Positions 1-9,665 of a stretch of DNA of 64,000 nt are shown one piece after another. Made by a program: the position numbers and the translations under genes. Numbering within the stretch: the first letter of the stretch is position 1; the number at the start of each line of letters is the position of its first letter. Source of the DNA: Urechis unicinctus (taxonomy: Eukaryota; Annelida; Polychaeta; Xenopneusta; Urechidae); the NCBI GenBank assembly GCA_034190875.2, contig CM067357.1, positions 646,724-710,723 on the forward strand, written 5' to 3'. The notes under the pieces were generated by a model that searched no databases, was not told where the DNA came from, and worked only from the letters and a program-made list of their open reading frames with translations.

Positions 1-1435
1 TTTCAAAATTAACTCACTTAGACACCAACAGGCAGTGCTAAGGAGCTGACAGGCAGTGCTAACGAGCTGACAGGCATATTGTAACAAGGCATCACGGTTA
101 TTGCGATCTGGCCAGTTCTTATGATCAAAAATGTGGCATGCCAGGTAAAGTGGGTCTTCGTGAATATTGGCCAGTCTTGCAGTTATACAACCCATGACCG
201 ATTGCACAACTCTACTTCTGTCTCTGTCAAAAGTGGCTCCATCAATTGAGTTGTGGAGAGTTTCATCTTGGTACTTGTTCCCATCTAACTGATTTTGGAA
301 CTGTTGCAGGTTGTGACCATCGCTGTCCACCATCACCCTCGATGACTCTGCACCTTGGTAACTGCACTGGAGACACATATGTCTTCTCTCTGAAATAGCA
401 GTGATATTTTGGCCACTTCATTCAACACATCCTTCATGAAATGAGCATACCATACAAGCTTATATATACTGAGTTAGCTTCCTTTGCTTTAGCTCTGTAT
501 TGGGCACCATTTGTGTTGTCCTCTGCATAACTCATGATATGCATGATAATGATCTTCCAGTTTTGGATCAGTTTGGAAACTGCCCGAAGTTTGTGGTCTG
601 TCCATCTGGTCCCATTGCACCTTTCTGGCTTCAAGAAGGTCTCTTCCATGAGCTCACCTATGTCAGCAGCTTTCTTGTTCCTCTTTGCTGAACCTTTAAT
701 GAAGTAGTGTACAGATGTAAATATTTCAACAACTGCCTCCAGATATTCACCTTTAAATGAATCCTTCATAGCAAGCTCGAAACGATGCGCCAAACACCAC
801 ACTGGTAATCCCACGGAACCTGACCAGAATCTTGCAGCTGTTTGATCACTCCCTGCTTTTCCCCCATCATAACCGATGCTCCGTCGGAACAGAACCCAAC
901 TGTTTTCTGTTTATAGTCTGGCATATCAAACTGTTCAAAAGCATGGTCTATAGCTGCCAAAATTCCATGTGCCTTGGTATTATCTGGCTCCTCAAAACTT
1001 AAATATGTTATTTTTGGATAAAGTCGTCAAGGAATCTAACCATCACCAGTTCTTTCTCTTTGTTAGAATTGTCTGTTGATCCATCACTTTATATAATGAT
1101 ATATGGTGACCTGTGTAACTCTGACTTGAGTTTATCAAACATAGACCCTGCCACATGACTTATAAACTGCTGACAGGCCTTGTCATTACAATATGTATCA
1201 CCAAGTGAGATACCGTTCAAGGTTTGAAGCTGCAGTACACCTGGGAAATCTGTGAATGGTCTGTCATTAACAGCCAGATAGTATGCAGACCTAAAAAACT
1301 TAACCATTTTCTGCAATATCTCCTCACTCATTTATTTAAATCCAGCTTCAATTGCTCTTTGTTCTTCATCTTATCCTTTGCAGCCTTCCCACTTACAGAC
1401 CTCTCGTGATTCACTGATACTTTATGGTACCTCAC
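1..1435 (-). pseudogene. Decayed hAT/KIAA1586-like (ZNF862-like) gene, interrupted
   Basis: Minus-strand coding blocks at about 1331-1089, 960-766, 814-434 and on toward base 1 resemble the catalytic half of hAT-type transposase-derived proteins. Visible signatures are AYYLAVNDRPFTDFP, LGDTYCNDKACQQF, FCSDGASVMMG, CLAHRFELAMKD and NGTRWTDHK, in the family's usual order. The same order occurs in the separate copy at 1634-4359 (ARPYTDYVW, STYRNEKQAQQF, GTDGANVMIG, HRLELAYKDA, GGTRW). The blocks lie in different frames with stops between them, for example a one-base shift just before the block starting MSEEILQ, so the copy is broken. Its reading frame continues across the transposon insertion into 4742-4784. 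The 3' end runs off the window. A transposon relic or a dead domesticated gene fits equally well. Confidence 0.75.
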
Positions 1436-1451
1436 CAGGGGTAGAAATTAA
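1436..1451 (+). repeat. Left terminal inverted repeat of the hAT element
   Basis: CAGGGGTAGAAATTAA, identical to the reverse complement of 4726-4741. It is directly preceded by the CCTCAC target duplication. Confidence 0.85.
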
Positions 1452-1633
1452 GATTTCACATGTGCTCGCCCAGGGGACTAGTAGCTCTTCCATCTAACTC
1501 ATCCCCAGCAAAAGTTACTCGCCCAAAAAATTTCATTGTCAGATTGTTTACGAAGAAAAATAACACAAGACAGATAAATGGTAACATGCGGGTTTAATCT
1601 TTTACAAACTAACAGACAATACCACTGTATATA

Positions 1634-4359
1634 TTACAATTCAGAAACAAGTTTTTCTAGTAACTGGTTGTTATCTTCCTGTAGTACTTGCATACGTGAC
1701 ATGCCTACTTCCACCTCCACTTCATTTGATGTTCCCTCCATGAAATTTGGCCTCCTTCCTCTGACACCAGCATTGTTCCACAGATGAATGGCTGGTGAAG
1801 GGTCAAAGGAGGCAATGTCAGGGGTTTCTAAAGCCACCATGATTAGGTCGGACAAGTGGTCATCTGTCAGCTTGCTTCTCCAGTCTGATTTTGTCATCTT
1901 CATTTGGCTAAAACCGCGTTCAGCATCAGTTGAAGATGCAGGAAGACAAAGGACCAAATCAACTAGATGCAAGAAATTTGCAAAACGATTCCCGTAGCTG
2001 GTATTGATGGCTTCCCATGTCCAGGACTTCAAAGTGGTGGCTTTGTTGCTGGCATAACAGAAATGGATGATAAATGATGAATTTAATAATTCTATCACCA
2101 ACCAAGTTTGTTAGCATTGTCATCACAGTAACAATTATTTGGCACCGACCTGTAGAGTGAGCTTTTTAAACGACACCACTCAGGTTCTACCTGTGAAGTG
2201 TCTACTTGAGCAGCCACCAAAGCTTGCTCAAAGCTCTCAGTCAGTTGAGCAACTTGTTCATCTCCAAAATCTTACAAACCAAAAAAAGCATGTTTTTCAG
2301 CCATTGAAAAAACAACTTGCAATACATGTAATAACATTTATTAATATTTACCTGGATTGTTGGAAAGCTCCGCAGGCCAGAGGGATATATTTACAATAGA
2401 CGCAGCACGAAGAACTCCACTGTTTACATCAGCAAAGCGATCATCAATGCTCTTGAGGATAGCAGAAATTGTATTGGTGCGTGTAGTGTCAAACCCTGCT
2501 GATGCTCCAGTGAGACTGACTGTATGGAAAGTATCCAAGCCTTTCACCTTCTTCAGATGTGGGCCATCACTTAAGTAGAACAAACACAAATTGTACATGT
2601 ATGCATTCATGAAAATTACATTTGTTCTCTGAATTACAAGCTGAACAAGAAAACTTTATTGATATTTCCAAGTTTTTTTCCCAATAAGGTACCCACGTTC
2701 TGTTGTACTTCTGCAGCAATGCCTTTGTTGCTGATATCTCTGAGTAAATGTCAGCAACTGTTGCGCTCTTCTTCTGAAATTCTTTGGACAGCACCTTCAA
2801 GGCATCTGTGATGTCCAGCATTAAGTGCAACATATACACTACGTTCTTCCGTTGCAGCAAACACAAAAAGTTTTTAGCTTTGGCTGCTGCTGTTTGCGAC
2901 TTTTTTGATGGATCGTCTGGGTTGACCAACTGTAATAAATAATTAAAGTAATCAGATTTTTATTTTTTTAGGTAGAAACGTTTAGGTGCTTATTAATTAA
3001 TATATTGATATATAAATTTCACCATACTTTACCTGGGACAAATGAGTGACGATACCAAAGTATCCATTGACGACATGTCGTATGGCTTCATTTGTATGTG
3101 GCAACCATCTTGTTCCACCAATTCTTGTTGGCACGCAAAGTGGCTTATCATGAGCGACAAAGGATCGCTTCAACATACTCCTGTTCAAAGGACTGGTATG
3201 GTAGAAGAGGTACAGTCCCAGGAGCAGCGTGTCGACCTTCTTATAAAGACCAATACCCTTAATGGCATCCTTGTATGCTAATTCAAGCCGATGTGCTGAG
3301 CAGTGAACAGCGAGAATAAATGGTCTCCCACTTCTTGCTCTCAACTTTGCCACAAAACCACCACGTGCCCCAATCATCACGTTGGCACCGTCAGTGCCTG
3401 TTCCCACCACCTTCTTCTCCCACCCCTCTTCAAGACTGTCAGTTAGAACCTTTGACACGGCCGTCTCTATGCTCTCTGCGTCTCCCTTCTCTACATTTTT
3501 CAATCCGATAAAATGTACAGTCACTGCACCCTTATCGGCGATACGCGCATACACCAATTCCGCTTCTGTAATTGACGAGTCAGTGGATCCATCGGTAATG
3601 ATTGACATGAACTTAGCTTTGTTGACTTGTCCCCTAAACTTCATACGTTCACTTTCCGCAATAAAATGCACAAATTGTTGAGCTTGCTTCTCGTTGCGAT
3701 ATGTACTTCCGATGTCTAGCCCTTTTTTTTTCATCCAACATACAGTGCCACACGTAGTCCGTATAAGGTCTTGCGTTTTTAGCCAATGCGTGACACGTGT
3801 TGAACAATTTACACAGTTTATCAAACGATGCTTTGCTCAGTGTTTGTCTAATGTCTTCTCGGCAACATTCTTCTTGTGGTGCGCCTCCCCCCTGCTCTAG
3901 CGTTTTTTCGCTTCGATTTTTTTCACATTCGGTTCTTGTGAGATTCACTTCCATCGTGCGCCTTCAAACTTTCTAACTTGTACACTTGCGATCCTGTGAC
4001 AAACGATCCGTTTTTATCTTCATATAACTTTATCATACTTTGCAAAATCATTCTTTTCTTGTCCTCGTTGGAGTTCTTATCACAATCAGCACCATTTGAA
4101 CCACCTGCGTCTTTCTTCATATCTGACAAGTCGTTGAACGCAAGCAGCACTCAAACATACTGAGCCATTTCGGCTGAAATGATCTAACTCGAGCCATTTC
4201 GCTGCTGCTGCTGCTGATCATATATTTCCTCTTTACTGCAATTTTTTCGTTGTCTGTTTTAAACTTTTTACGTGGAGGTTCAACTCCTTCCAAGAATTTC
4301 CACATTTTGAAAGACAAAAGTGACGTTCTGTTCGTAAAAAATATAGCGCTGGTTTTCAA
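1634..4359 (-). pseudogene. hAT transposase (KIAA1586/ZNF862-like), multi-exon
   Basis: Reading 4359 to 1634: an N-terminal region with FQPKWL and a short zinc-finger-like block (4359-3923); then ARPYTDYVW, IGSTYRNEKQAQQF, the first catalytic Asp context ITDGSTDSS, the second context GTGTDGANVMIG, HCSAHRLELAYKDA and GGTRWLPH (3954-3032); then helical exons at 2931-2680 and about 2580-2350; then a short exon about 2277-2103; and finally the C-terminal hAT dimerisation region with SSTDAERGFSQMKMTKSDWR (about 2060-1634). Splice sites are visible: donor CCCAG/GTAAAG near 3032, acceptor TTTATTACAG at 2931, donor ATCCAG/GTAAAT near 2350. A run of nine A (minus strand, 3731-3723) separates two frames that should be one, and the N-terminal blocks also change frame. 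It may be a recently inactivated transposase or carry sequencing indels. Confidence 0.75.
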
Positions 4360-4378
4360 AGTCCGTGAAATCTACTTC

Positions 4379-4433
4379 CCCCTGTGGGTCCGGGGATAGA
4401 ATAGGCCCACTGTATCCTCCTGCATGTCGTAAG
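4379..4433 (+). repeat. LINE-X leader fragment (5' end only)
   Basis: About 55 bp nearly identical to the first bases of the full-length LINE-X at 32632 (CCCCTGTGGGTCCGGGGA, then GAATAGGCCCACTGTATCC, then CATGTCGTAAG). It lies inside the hAT element upstream of the transposase. Nothing of the LINE body or tail follows. A small hairpin (CCTTAC, loop, GTAAGG) comes directly after. Confidence 0.7.
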
Positions 4434-4725
4434 GGCATCCTTACGTTTGATGTAAGGAGTTAAACAGACGAGCGCGACGCTGCGGTACCGGGGGTCTTCG
4501 TATCCAACTAATACCTTTGATATTTATGGCATCCGGACAGCGTTTTTCCTTGGCCTCCTGCTATGTCACCAGACATAGGTTATTTTATTGGGGGTGAAAA
4601 TGTACACGCGCCTCGCAATGACAGGCGCCTGTAGCCATAGCAACAGCTCGCCCGGCGGATGACTAATCTTGAGTTCTTAAGTCATCCGCTGGGAATTCTA
4701 GTCGCCTGGGGCGAGCGGGCGAGCG

Positions 4726-4741
4726 TTAATTTCTACCCCTG
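4726..4741 (-). repeat. Right terminal inverted repeat of the hAT element
   Basis: This is the reverse complement of CAGGGGTAGAAATTAA. It is followed at 4742-4747 by CCTCAC, the second copy of the target duplication. Confidence 0.85.
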
Positions 4742-4784
4742 CCTCACAGACTCCTTCTTTACGCTTGTGCAACCACTGATTAAC
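4742..4784 (-). pseudogene. Exon start of the interrupted hAT-like gene
   Basis: On the minus strand a strong acceptor (TTGTGTTTTTCAG) is followed by an open stretch. If the transposon and one CCTCAC copy are removed, this stretch reads straight into the coding sequence at 1435-1340. It is therefore the severed 5' part of the exon interrupted at 1436. The exact frame of the short exon is uncertain. Confidence 0.5.
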
Positions 4785-5399
4785 TGAAAAACACAAAATT
4801 CAAATACACTCAGCAAAATTTCTAATTGGTCACTTGGATTTTATTGGTATTATTTAACAGTGAACGCAAATTCAACAATGCAAACACCATCACATTAATA
4901 CTTTCTTCGTACAACTGTTCAGAATAAACATTAATCAATATTGATTCTCGCGTGAATTTTACGACAAATCAACACTAATAACCCTAAATTTAAAAGTCAT
5001 AAAATGGATATATATGGTCTCTTCAATAAATATGAAATGACCAATTAGAAATTGTGTTGAGTGTACTATAAAACACTGCTTAATATATCTAAGATTAAAA
5101 TAGATATAGTATAGATTCAAGGTTACCCTTCCCTTTCCCAGTAAATAAACTAGAGCTGTGAATCAACTCGCAAAAATACCCCCGCCCTGCACTACTATTT
5201 ATATAGCCACAATTTGGAATATTAGGGTAAATTCATTTTTTCCCAGGTAATCAAAAGAACGACATTCACGAAAGACTACTCTTGATAGCTTTAATATGGA
5301 CAGACGATTTTTAATAGAAAAAGATTTAACAGAAAATTCACGAAAGACTGATAGCTTTAATATGGACACGACGATTTTTTCGGAAAATATGGACAGACA
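4785..5399. other. AT-rich non-coding stretch with a short tandem duplication
   Basis: No convincing gene. Around 5267-5395 a block of about 65-70 bp containing GATAGCTTTAATATGGAC and ACGATTTTT is present twice in tandem with small differences. The rest is unremarkable AT-rich sequence. Confidence 0.6.
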
Positions 5400-5738
5400 C
5401 GGGGGTAGAATAGGCCCATTGTATCCTCCTGCATGTCGTAAGAGGCGACTAATAGGGGGCAACCTGTTGGCCGTGTGTTGCGACTCGTGTCGGTGAACAA
5501 TGGGATCCAGGTGGTTGAGTGGAGTGGTCCTTCTGAGGGCCATATCTGCAACACACCACTCTGGCCTGGATTTAGCCTAGACGAGAGGCTGGAATGGCCT
5601 GGTTCAGTCAATCGGCTGGTGGTGCCTTGCCCTAGGATAATCGTTTCCATTTTTATCTTTACCATCTGCATTTTCATTTTTCTAAAGGGCGATATAACAC
5701 ATGAGTGTTGGTGAGCCGTTAAACCCTATACTTACCTT
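5400..5738 (+). mobile_element. LINE-X deletion derivative (leader fused to 3' tail), SINE-like
   Basis: About 240 bp of the LINE-X 5' leader (from GGGGGTAGAATAGG to the region of CAATCGGCTGGTGG) are followed after about 50 bp of filler by the last 50-60 bp of the family (TATAACACATGAGTG, GAGCCGTTAAACCC, TATACTTACCTT). All coding sequence between these ends is absent. At about 340 bp it has SINE-like size and architecture but lacks an obvious Pol III A/B box pair. No clear target-site duplication was found. It could be a single deleted copy or a member of a non-autonomous subfamily. Confidence 0.65.
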
Positions 5739-5815
5739 GACCCATCACAAACACGCACATAGACCTACAGACTGACCATAATCTGCCGTCTATTTTTCAT
5801 GCTCTGCTTACTTAC

Positions 5816-6272
5816 CACCGCGGGTAACCCCGTGTGGTGAACGCGGTCGATCCCAGACACTGACCGGGCTATTTCAATGCGGCTGACATCCAGTGAGTTG
5901 ACGTGTTCAGGAAGCAGGTCACATAAGGTCGCCAAGGATGACTCGTTCAGCTCAGCAGACATGACACTGAGCGACTGGACTGAGGCGGGAACGAGACGCG
6001 TCACGTCGTCTTCCACCACACGTTTGCCAGACAGAGTCAGCAAACAGAGGTTGGAGTCCAGTGGGACGTCTGTCGCAGCGATGGATACGTCGGAGAGGTG
6101 TTGGTGCACCACGAGAAGCGCCTCGGTACCACGTGGCGGGGTGAGGAGATGGCGGTCACCGTGGAGGAGCACCATGGTGAGGGGGCGTGATATGTGGTTC
6201 ATGTATTCCCCGATGGTAATAGCGTCGTCAGGCATGGGGCAGCTTTCAGCCAGCACCAACTGATCTCCCAGA
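5816..6272 (-). pseudogene. NLR/LRR-type gene exon (isolated fragment)
   Basis: A minus-strand open exon of about 150 codons lies between a possible acceptor (TATATGTGTGAAG) and a good donor (GGTG/GTAAGTAAG at 5815-5810). Its start resembles the start of the exon beginning at 52825: compare DQLVLAESCPMPDDAITIGEY with GGPLVLITPLLNAGDSIALGK, each followed by a conserved VxxxGD pattern. The second half has irregular leucine-rich motifs (VQSLSVMSAELNESSLATL, LPEHVNSLDVSRIEIA). It is the same family as the LRR pseudogene at 51.3-52.8 kb, probably the linker and first LRRs of an NLR-like protein. LINE-X pieces border it on both sides, and no partner exons were recognised, so it is probably a relic. 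Confidence 0.55.
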
Positions 6273-6340
6273 ACATCCTTCACACATATACTCTGTCATC
6301 AATGTACATAGTGACGTACTGGGTTCGCATATTTTCATTT

Positions 6341-6454
6341 ATCCTGCATGTCTTAAGAGGCGACTAATTGGGACAACCTGTTGGCCGTGGGTTGCGACTC
6401 ATGTCGGTGGACAAAGCGATCCAGCCGCTTGGGCAGAGCGGTTCTTTTGTGGGC
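6341..6454 (+). repeat. LINE-X leader fragment (5' end only)
   Basis: A diverged piece of the LINE-X leader (ATCCTGCATGTCTTAAGAGG, CAACCTGTTGGCCGTGGGTT, GAGCGGTTCTTTTGTG). It is cut off where the leader of LINE-X copy A starts. Confidence 0.7.
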
Positions 6455-6974
6455 CCCACTGTGGGTGCGGGGGTAGAATAGGCCCACTGTATCCTCCTGC
6501 ATGTCGTAAGAGGCGACTAATAGGGGGCAACCTGTTGGCCGTGGGTTGCGACTCGTGTCGGTGAACAATGGGATCCAGGTGGTTGAGTGGAGCGGTCCTT
6601 GTGAGGGCTATATCTGCAACACACCACTTTGGCCCGGATTTCACCTAGACAAGAGGCTGGAATGGCCTGGTCCAGTCAATCGGCTTGTGGTGACATGCCA
6701 TGGGATATTTGTTTTCATTACTTATTGCTTTTTCATTCCACTTCTTGTCATTCATTCTTATCCACATGGTTTTTTCCCTTTTCTTTTTCATTTATCCCTG
6801 GCGGCTGCTTAACAGGTCAATCGAGTTCTTTGAGCTGTTTTCTATTTGATTTGAGTATTGCACTGGTGTATCCCTGGCGTCATGTGTGCTGGTTGAGCCG
6901 CACACCTCTGACGCCCCCATGTTGGGCTCCATGGTGGGTGGGGAGCACCAGTGAAGAAATTTTATCATAATATC

Positions 6975-7391
6975 ATGGCTCAAAAACAAACTCAAGAAAG
7001 ATTATCTTCCAAACAGAATAGACCCAATGACACGGACACAGACTCGGACTCGGACAAGGATCTTTACTCCTCATGGCCAAGGTTCTTGGTTGTAACTTCT
7101 TCTGATTCGGAGAGACCCTTGACATGTCTAAGTCCTTTTGCAATTATTAAAGGGATTGAGGGGTTGGCTGGTGTCGCCAAAAACATTAGAAAAATACAAT
7201 CTGGCAGCTTACTTATTAAAGTTGATCGACCCAGCCACGCGAGTTGCCTACTGAAATCAGTATTTCTCGCAGGCATTCCCATTCAAGTCACCCCTCACCG
7301 AACCCTCAACACCAAAAGAGGAGTAATTCGATGCTACGACTTAAAAGAATGTGAGGTCTCTGAAATAATTAAGGAATTACAACCACAAAGG
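6975..7391 (+). pseudogene. LINE-X ORF1, N-terminal part (copy A)
   Basis: The start is at the ATG of MAQKQTQERL, which aligns with the ORF1 starts of copies B (12197) and C (33194). The N-terminus is polar and Asp/Ser-rich. An RRM-like or gag-like region follows with PRFLVVTS, IKGIEGLAGVAKNIRK and VTPHRTLNTKRGVIRCYDLK. Similarity to copies B and C stops at about 7391, where the inverted block begins. The downstream knuckles of the same ORF lie on the opposite strand. ORF1 products of this class bind element RNA; this one cannot be made intact. Confidence 0.75.
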
Positions 7392-8224
7392 GTAATCAAT
7401 GCCCAAAAAAATCACAGTGAACCGCAATGGGACTCGACAAGCCACGGGGACGGAAAAGAGATTTGAGTTCGTCATAGTTGGACCGAAATCCTCGACAGTT
7501 CCATTGGATGATGCTAGGTGAGATTGGGGGGATTGGTTGAAGCCCGAGGCTTCTGCCTTGGACTGTTAGGGGCGGATGTGGGTTTAGAGGGAAGATGGAC
7601 ACTGTCAATGTCCATCTCCTCTTAGGAGGTCTATGATTTTGATTTTGATTCTTAACTTTAGTAATTACAGTAACATTTTTTTGGCTCGGTTCAGAGGGTT
7701 TTTTAGAAGCAGTTGAATGGACAGGAGGACTGCACTGTGTTGACATGTCTTTAGCCTTCTTGGTAATGATAGCAGGCTTTGGCACTTCAGTGGTCACCCT
7801 GCCATTTGGCCACGTGTAATCGGTCTGGGTGTCGACTGACACTGTGGCCTTCTTGACAGCGCTAGCATAAGAGGGTTTGGTGCCCTGTTGTGCCTCAGGG
7901 AACGACATGTCTCTGGTGTGTCGAATCGTTTGGATTTGTTTCTCCTTGATCCATCTAGAACACAACCTAGAGAATGCTGGGTGGTCCCCTGAGCAATTGA
8001 TACATTTGGTGGTCTGCCGGCAATCATCTTCCTTATGGTCCTCCTGTCCACACTTTGCACATGCTGCAGTTCTTTTGCAGGTGGAATTACCATGGCCGTA
8101 ACGTTGGCACTTGAAGCAGCGCAAGGGGTTTAGGATGTAGGGGTCCACGGAGACATTCAATTATCCGACCTTGACAGCTTTAGGCAATTCAGAGCTGTCA
8201 AAGGTCAGGATAACCGTCCCCGTG
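7392..8224 (-). pseudogene. Inverted LINE-X segment: ORF1 CCHC knuckles and start of ORF2
   Basis: On the minus strand, from 8224 down: TVILTFDSSELPKAVKVG, a stop, then three zinc-knuckle-like motifs (CFKCQRYGHGNSTC, CAKCGQEDHKEDDC, CINCSGDHPAFSRLC), a Ser/Thr/Pro-rich linker, and the beginning of ORF2 with IIQWNCRGFRSNYDELKSLF. The order matches copies B and C but the orientation is reversed relative to both flanks (ORF1 start and RT, plus strand). The segment was therefore inverted in place, with loss of most of the endonuclease region. The knuckle spacing is gag-like (CX2CX4HX4C). Confidence 0.8.
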
Positions 8225-9163
8225 ACATGGTTCGTAGGATTAGGGGAAAGGAAAATAACAACACTCTCACATCTGGTTAAACCAGATGGTTCCAAAGCCT
8301 CCAATTTGAAGGACATCGTCAATACTCTAGGCGATGCCTTCCAAAAGAATTCCTCTGCCAATAATTATAGTACCAAATTTCAAAAATTTAAACATCATCG
8401 GGAACGAAACATTCCAAATTTTAATTCAAATAACAATGAAAATTACAACTCTCTTTTTACACTAAATGAGTTGGAAGATTCGATACATAAATCGAATGAC
8501 ACAGCTAGTGGACCCGATGATGTACACTATCAATTTTTAAAACACTTTCCAGAGAAATCACTTGAAGTACTTTTAGACATTTTTAATGGAATCTGGAACA
8601 TTCCCAGATGGTTGGAGAGAGGCTATAGTTATCCCGATACCCAAGCCAGGGAAGGATAACACAATTCCTATGAACTATCGTCCCATTGCCTTAACGAGCT
8701 GCATCTGTAAAACGATGGAGAAAATGAAAAACAGCCGCCTGGTATGTTTTCTTGAAAGAAACCAACTTATTTCCAGGTACCAGAGCGGTTTCCGTCACAC
8801 ACGTAGCACGACGGATCACCTGGTCCGTCTCGAAAGTTTTATACGTGACGGCTTTGTGAGGGGGGAACATGTGGTGTCGGTCTTCTTTGATATGGAGAAG
8901 GCCTATGACACCACATGGAAACATGGAATCCTGTCGTATTTGAGCAGTATGGGCCTTAAAGGCCGCATGACTGTTTTAATAAAAAAATTTCTTGAGAACA
9001 GAATTTTTAAAGTCCGTGCTGGCACCACCCTTTCTGATACTTGTGATTAGAAGATGGGGGTCCCACAAGGAAGTATTTTATCCGTTACGCTTTTTAATAT
9101 CAAAATTAATAGTATTGTTAATGTCATCAAGCCAGGTGTTGATTGTTCACTCTACGTGGATGA
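8225..9163 (+). pseudogene. LINE-X ORF2, RT fingers and N-terminal palm (copy A)
   Basis: The block starts at MVRRIRGKE, aligned to the same point of copy C. It continues with TASGPDDVHYQFLKHFP, a one-base frameshift near 8620, then IPKPGKDN, YRPIALTSCICKTMEK, SRYQSGFRHTRSTTDHL, VVSVFFDMEKAYDTTW, MGVPQGSILS and CSLYVDD at the nested insertion. These are canonical RT motifs 1-5, and YVDD contains two catalytic aspartates. There is an in-frame TAG just before MGVPQGS. After YVDD the sequence jumps to the nested element; the RT resumes at 9679. Confidence 0.85.
9150..9163 (+). repeat. Target-site duplication, left copy
   Basis: CTCTACGTGGATGA, repeated exactly at 9665-9678. It encodes the LYVDD region of copy A RT. 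Confidence 0.9.
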
Positions 9164-9665
9164 CAGCCTCAACTTGGGGAGTGGCCACACAGCTGCAGAG
9201 TGAGCCGAAGAGAAGAGGTTGTTCTTGCTCGCGCTCGTATAGGACACACCTATACAACTCATGCCTTTCTACTAAGGGATGAGCCCATCCCTGAATGTAT
9301 TCCTTGTCAATGTGCCTATACTGTCAAGCACATTCTCATCGAATGTGCTGATTTGATTTTGATCCGAAATCGCTTCTTCCGGGTTCAAACCCTTTCAGAA
9401 TTATTTGAAAGGGTGAATCCATCCAAGATACTTGAATTCATTAGAGAAATTGGACTTTTTTATAGATTTTAGATCATACAATTCTCATTAATTCAATATA
9501 GTTCAAATTAATATAATTCAATTAATACACTTCAATTAATTCGATTTTTAGTTGGTTGTAAACCTTGACTTCTTATCCTTTCGTACTCGTACATGCCCCT
9601 CCTTAAGTAGGCACCATATAACACACTAGTGTTGGTGTGCCGTTAAACCCTATACTTACCTTACC
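9164..9665 (+). mobile_element. Nested 5'-truncated LINE-X inserted in the RT YVDD of copy A
   Basis: About 500 bp equivalent to the last part of copy C (from CAGCCTCAACTTGGGGAGTG, copy C position 37256, onward). It includes the C-terminal knuckle CIPCQCAYTVKHILIEC, the stop, an AT-rich 3' UTR and the family tail ending in ACTTACCTTACC. It is flanked by a 13-14 bp exact duplication of the RT sequence, CTCTACGTGGATGA. This is direct evidence of target-primed insertion of one family member into another. Confidence 0.92.

Larger units (their letters stand above)
1436..4741 (-). mobile_element. hAT-type DNA transposon, 3.3 kb
   Basis: The element is bounded by inverted termini that match perfectly for 16 bp (CAGGGGTAGAAATTAA at the left, its complement at the right). 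Shorter shared blocks follow (GCTCGCCC, GACTAG). CAGGGG-type ends are typical of hAT elements. The flanks are CCTCAC at 1430-1435 and CCTCAC at 4742-4747, a 6-bp target-site duplication; hAT elements usually make 8 bp, although lineages with 5-6 bp have been described. Inside is a multi-exon minus-strand transposase with a hAT C-terminal dimerisation domain. The insertion is within coding sequence of another hAT-like gene. Confidence 0.85.

Noticed and set aside
5400-5640. tRNA-type Pol III promoter in the LINE-X leader
   Set aside because: I looked for A and B boxes. GGTTGAGTGG is too far from the B-box consensus and no paired A box is present at the right distance.
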